DNA of 13,593 nucleotides from CAYJXA01 sp964404595 (GTDB lineage Archaea > Nanobdellota > Nanobdellia > Woesearchaeales > GW2011-AR9): positions 1 to 13,593 of the forward strand of contig CAYOKQ010000046.1 in assembly GCA_964404595.1 (NCBI GenBank). Direction: 5' to 3'. This document shows positions 13,287-13,593 of this stretch, piece after piece; position 1 is the stretch's first letter, and every line of letters begins with the position of its first letter. The position numbers and the translations under genes are program-made. Below the pieces are notes generated by a model, which made no database searches, had not been told where the DNA came from, and worked only from the letters and a program-made list of their open reading frames with translations.

Positions 13287-13430
13287 TTAGGAAAGTTTAA
13301 TCAAAGGAAATGCTACTCGTCTGGAAAAGCTATTTATTTCTCCACTTCGTGGAGAGTTAGTGACACTTTTCCATACTCGCTTAACGCATTTCACCATTGA
13401 TACACTTTGTTCCTCCATTGTAATTGTCAT
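13287..13430 (-). CDS. Possible 47-residue leader ORF upstream of uS19
   Basis: An ATG at 13430 opens a 47-codon frame that ends in TAA only five bases before the uS19 ATG. The product is basic and Ser/Val-rich: it starts MTITMEEQSVSMVK and ends RRVAFPLIKLS. Internal Met codons at residues 5 and 12 are alternative starts. There is no clear SD before the first ATG, and the frame contains the inverted repeats of the leader region. It matches no ribosomal protein that I recognise. It could be a small leader peptide coupled to uS19, or a chance open frame. Confidence 0.3.
   Translation of the reverse strand: MTITMEEQSVSMVKCVKRVWKSVTNSPRSGEINSFSRRVAFPLIKLS
13322..13373 (-). promoter_or_regulatory. 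Nested inverted repeats in the operon leader
   Basis: The outer arms TGGAAAAG (13322-13329) and CTTTTCCA (13366-13373) are exact 8-base complements. Inside them lies a perfect 7-base inverted repeat, TCTCCAC-TTC-GTGGAGA (13339-13355). As RNA from the minus strand the inner part is a stem capped by GAA. It is 58-74 bases before uS19. Two readings are possible: a folded mRNA leader through which a ribosomal protein regulates its own operon, or a DNA operator, since a TATA-like sequence touches the inner repeat. Confidence 0.5.
13331..13339 (-). promoter_or_regulatory. Possible TATA box for the r-protein operon
   Basis: On the minus strand AAATAAATA lies 49 bases before the uS19 ATG, immediately downstream of the TCTCCAC inverted repeat. 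A start about 25 bases further would give a leader of roughly 25 bases. The match is weaker than at the other three TATA boxes, and the operon could instead be transcribed from beyond the window edge. Confidence 0.25.
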
Positions 13431-13454
13431 TTTTTTTGTTGTATCTTATTAACT

Positions 13455-13592
13455 TTACTTAATACCATAGTCTCCTGTTGTTATTTGGCGCTGTGCGAAT
13501 TGCCAAAGAGGAGGAGGAGGATTATCTGTCTGCCTGTCAGCATAAATCATTCTTCCTCCAATAGGTACATGATAAGCCTCTGTAAATTGTGG
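13455..13592 (-). CDS. 3' end of an unrecognised gene, or a 31-residue ORF
   Basis: A minus-strand frame open from the window edge for 45 codons ends in TAA at 13455-13457. It reads as a plausible protein end, containing HVPIGGRMIYADRQTDNPPPP and a final GDYGIK. It is clearly not uL2, whose C-terminus is Gly/Arg/Lys-rich. A second possibility is a short gene starting at the ATG at 13550, because GGAGGA stands 3 bases before it. With only 45 codons visible, coding is likely but not certain. Confidence 0.4.
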   Translation of the reverse strand, partial: PQFTEAYHVPIGGRMIYADRQTDNPPPPLWQFAQRQITTGDYGIK

Positions 13593-13593
13593 A

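Noticed and set aside
13455..13592. End of ribosomal protein uL2
   Set aside because: The residues do not show the Gly/Arg/His-rich C-terminus of uL2, and the Pro-rich segment does not fit it.

Overview
The window is archaeal chromosome. Its core is a long minus-strand ribosomal-protein operon (about 13281 down to 2512) in the archaeal order: uS19, uL22, uS3, uL29, aIF1 (SUI1), RNase P Rpp29, uS17, uL14, uL24, eS4, uL5, uS14, uS8, uL6, eL32, eL19, uL18, uS5, uL30, uL15, SecY. The archaea/eukaryote-only members (eS4, eL32, eL19, aIF1, Rpp29) and TATA-box promoters exclude Bacteria. Compact proteins, four-base gene overlaps and a shortened r-protein cluster suggest a small-genome (DPANN-like, possibly Woesearchaeota/Pacearchaeota) archaeon. 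That placement is inference.

Layout. 1-113: end of an unresolved neighbour, plus a small hairpin. 114-872 (-): EMC3/DUF106 (Oxa1-superfamily) membrane insertase with a large external insert. 873-982: divergent promoter region with two clear TATA boxes. 983-1783 (+): PP2C-type Ser/Thr phosphatase, the only plus-strand gene. 1862-2320 (-): unrecognised 152-residue protein with its own TATA box. 2386-2549: a 38-bp perfect direct repeat that duplicates the end of secY, enclosing an 88-bp segment with two hairpins. 2512-13281 (-): the operon of 20 translation/RNA-processing genes plus secY. 13282-13593: leader region with an unusual inverted repeat, a possible 47-codon ORF, and the end of another minus-strand frame.

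How the genes work together. The operon makes ribosomal proteins for both subunits, an initiation factor, an RNase P subunit and the Sec channel, so ribosome assembly, initiation and co-translational export are expressed together. SecY (channel) and the EMC3-like protein (insertase) are probably partners in membrane protein insertion. Most internal genes overlap or abut; about half have an SD-like GGTGA/GAGGT/GGGAG a few bases upstream. Four promoter-proximal sites (secY, the 152-aa gene, the insertase gene and, with a complication, the phosphatase) have TATA boxes 20-22 bases before an ATG, the geometry of leaderless transcription.

The ribosomal part is conventional. The unusual parts are the edges: the operon begins at uS19 without uL3-uL4-uL23-uL2 directly upstream, the leader holds a strong palindrome, the end of secY is duplicated around a paired-hairpin insert, and an archaeal PP2C has a puzzling start.
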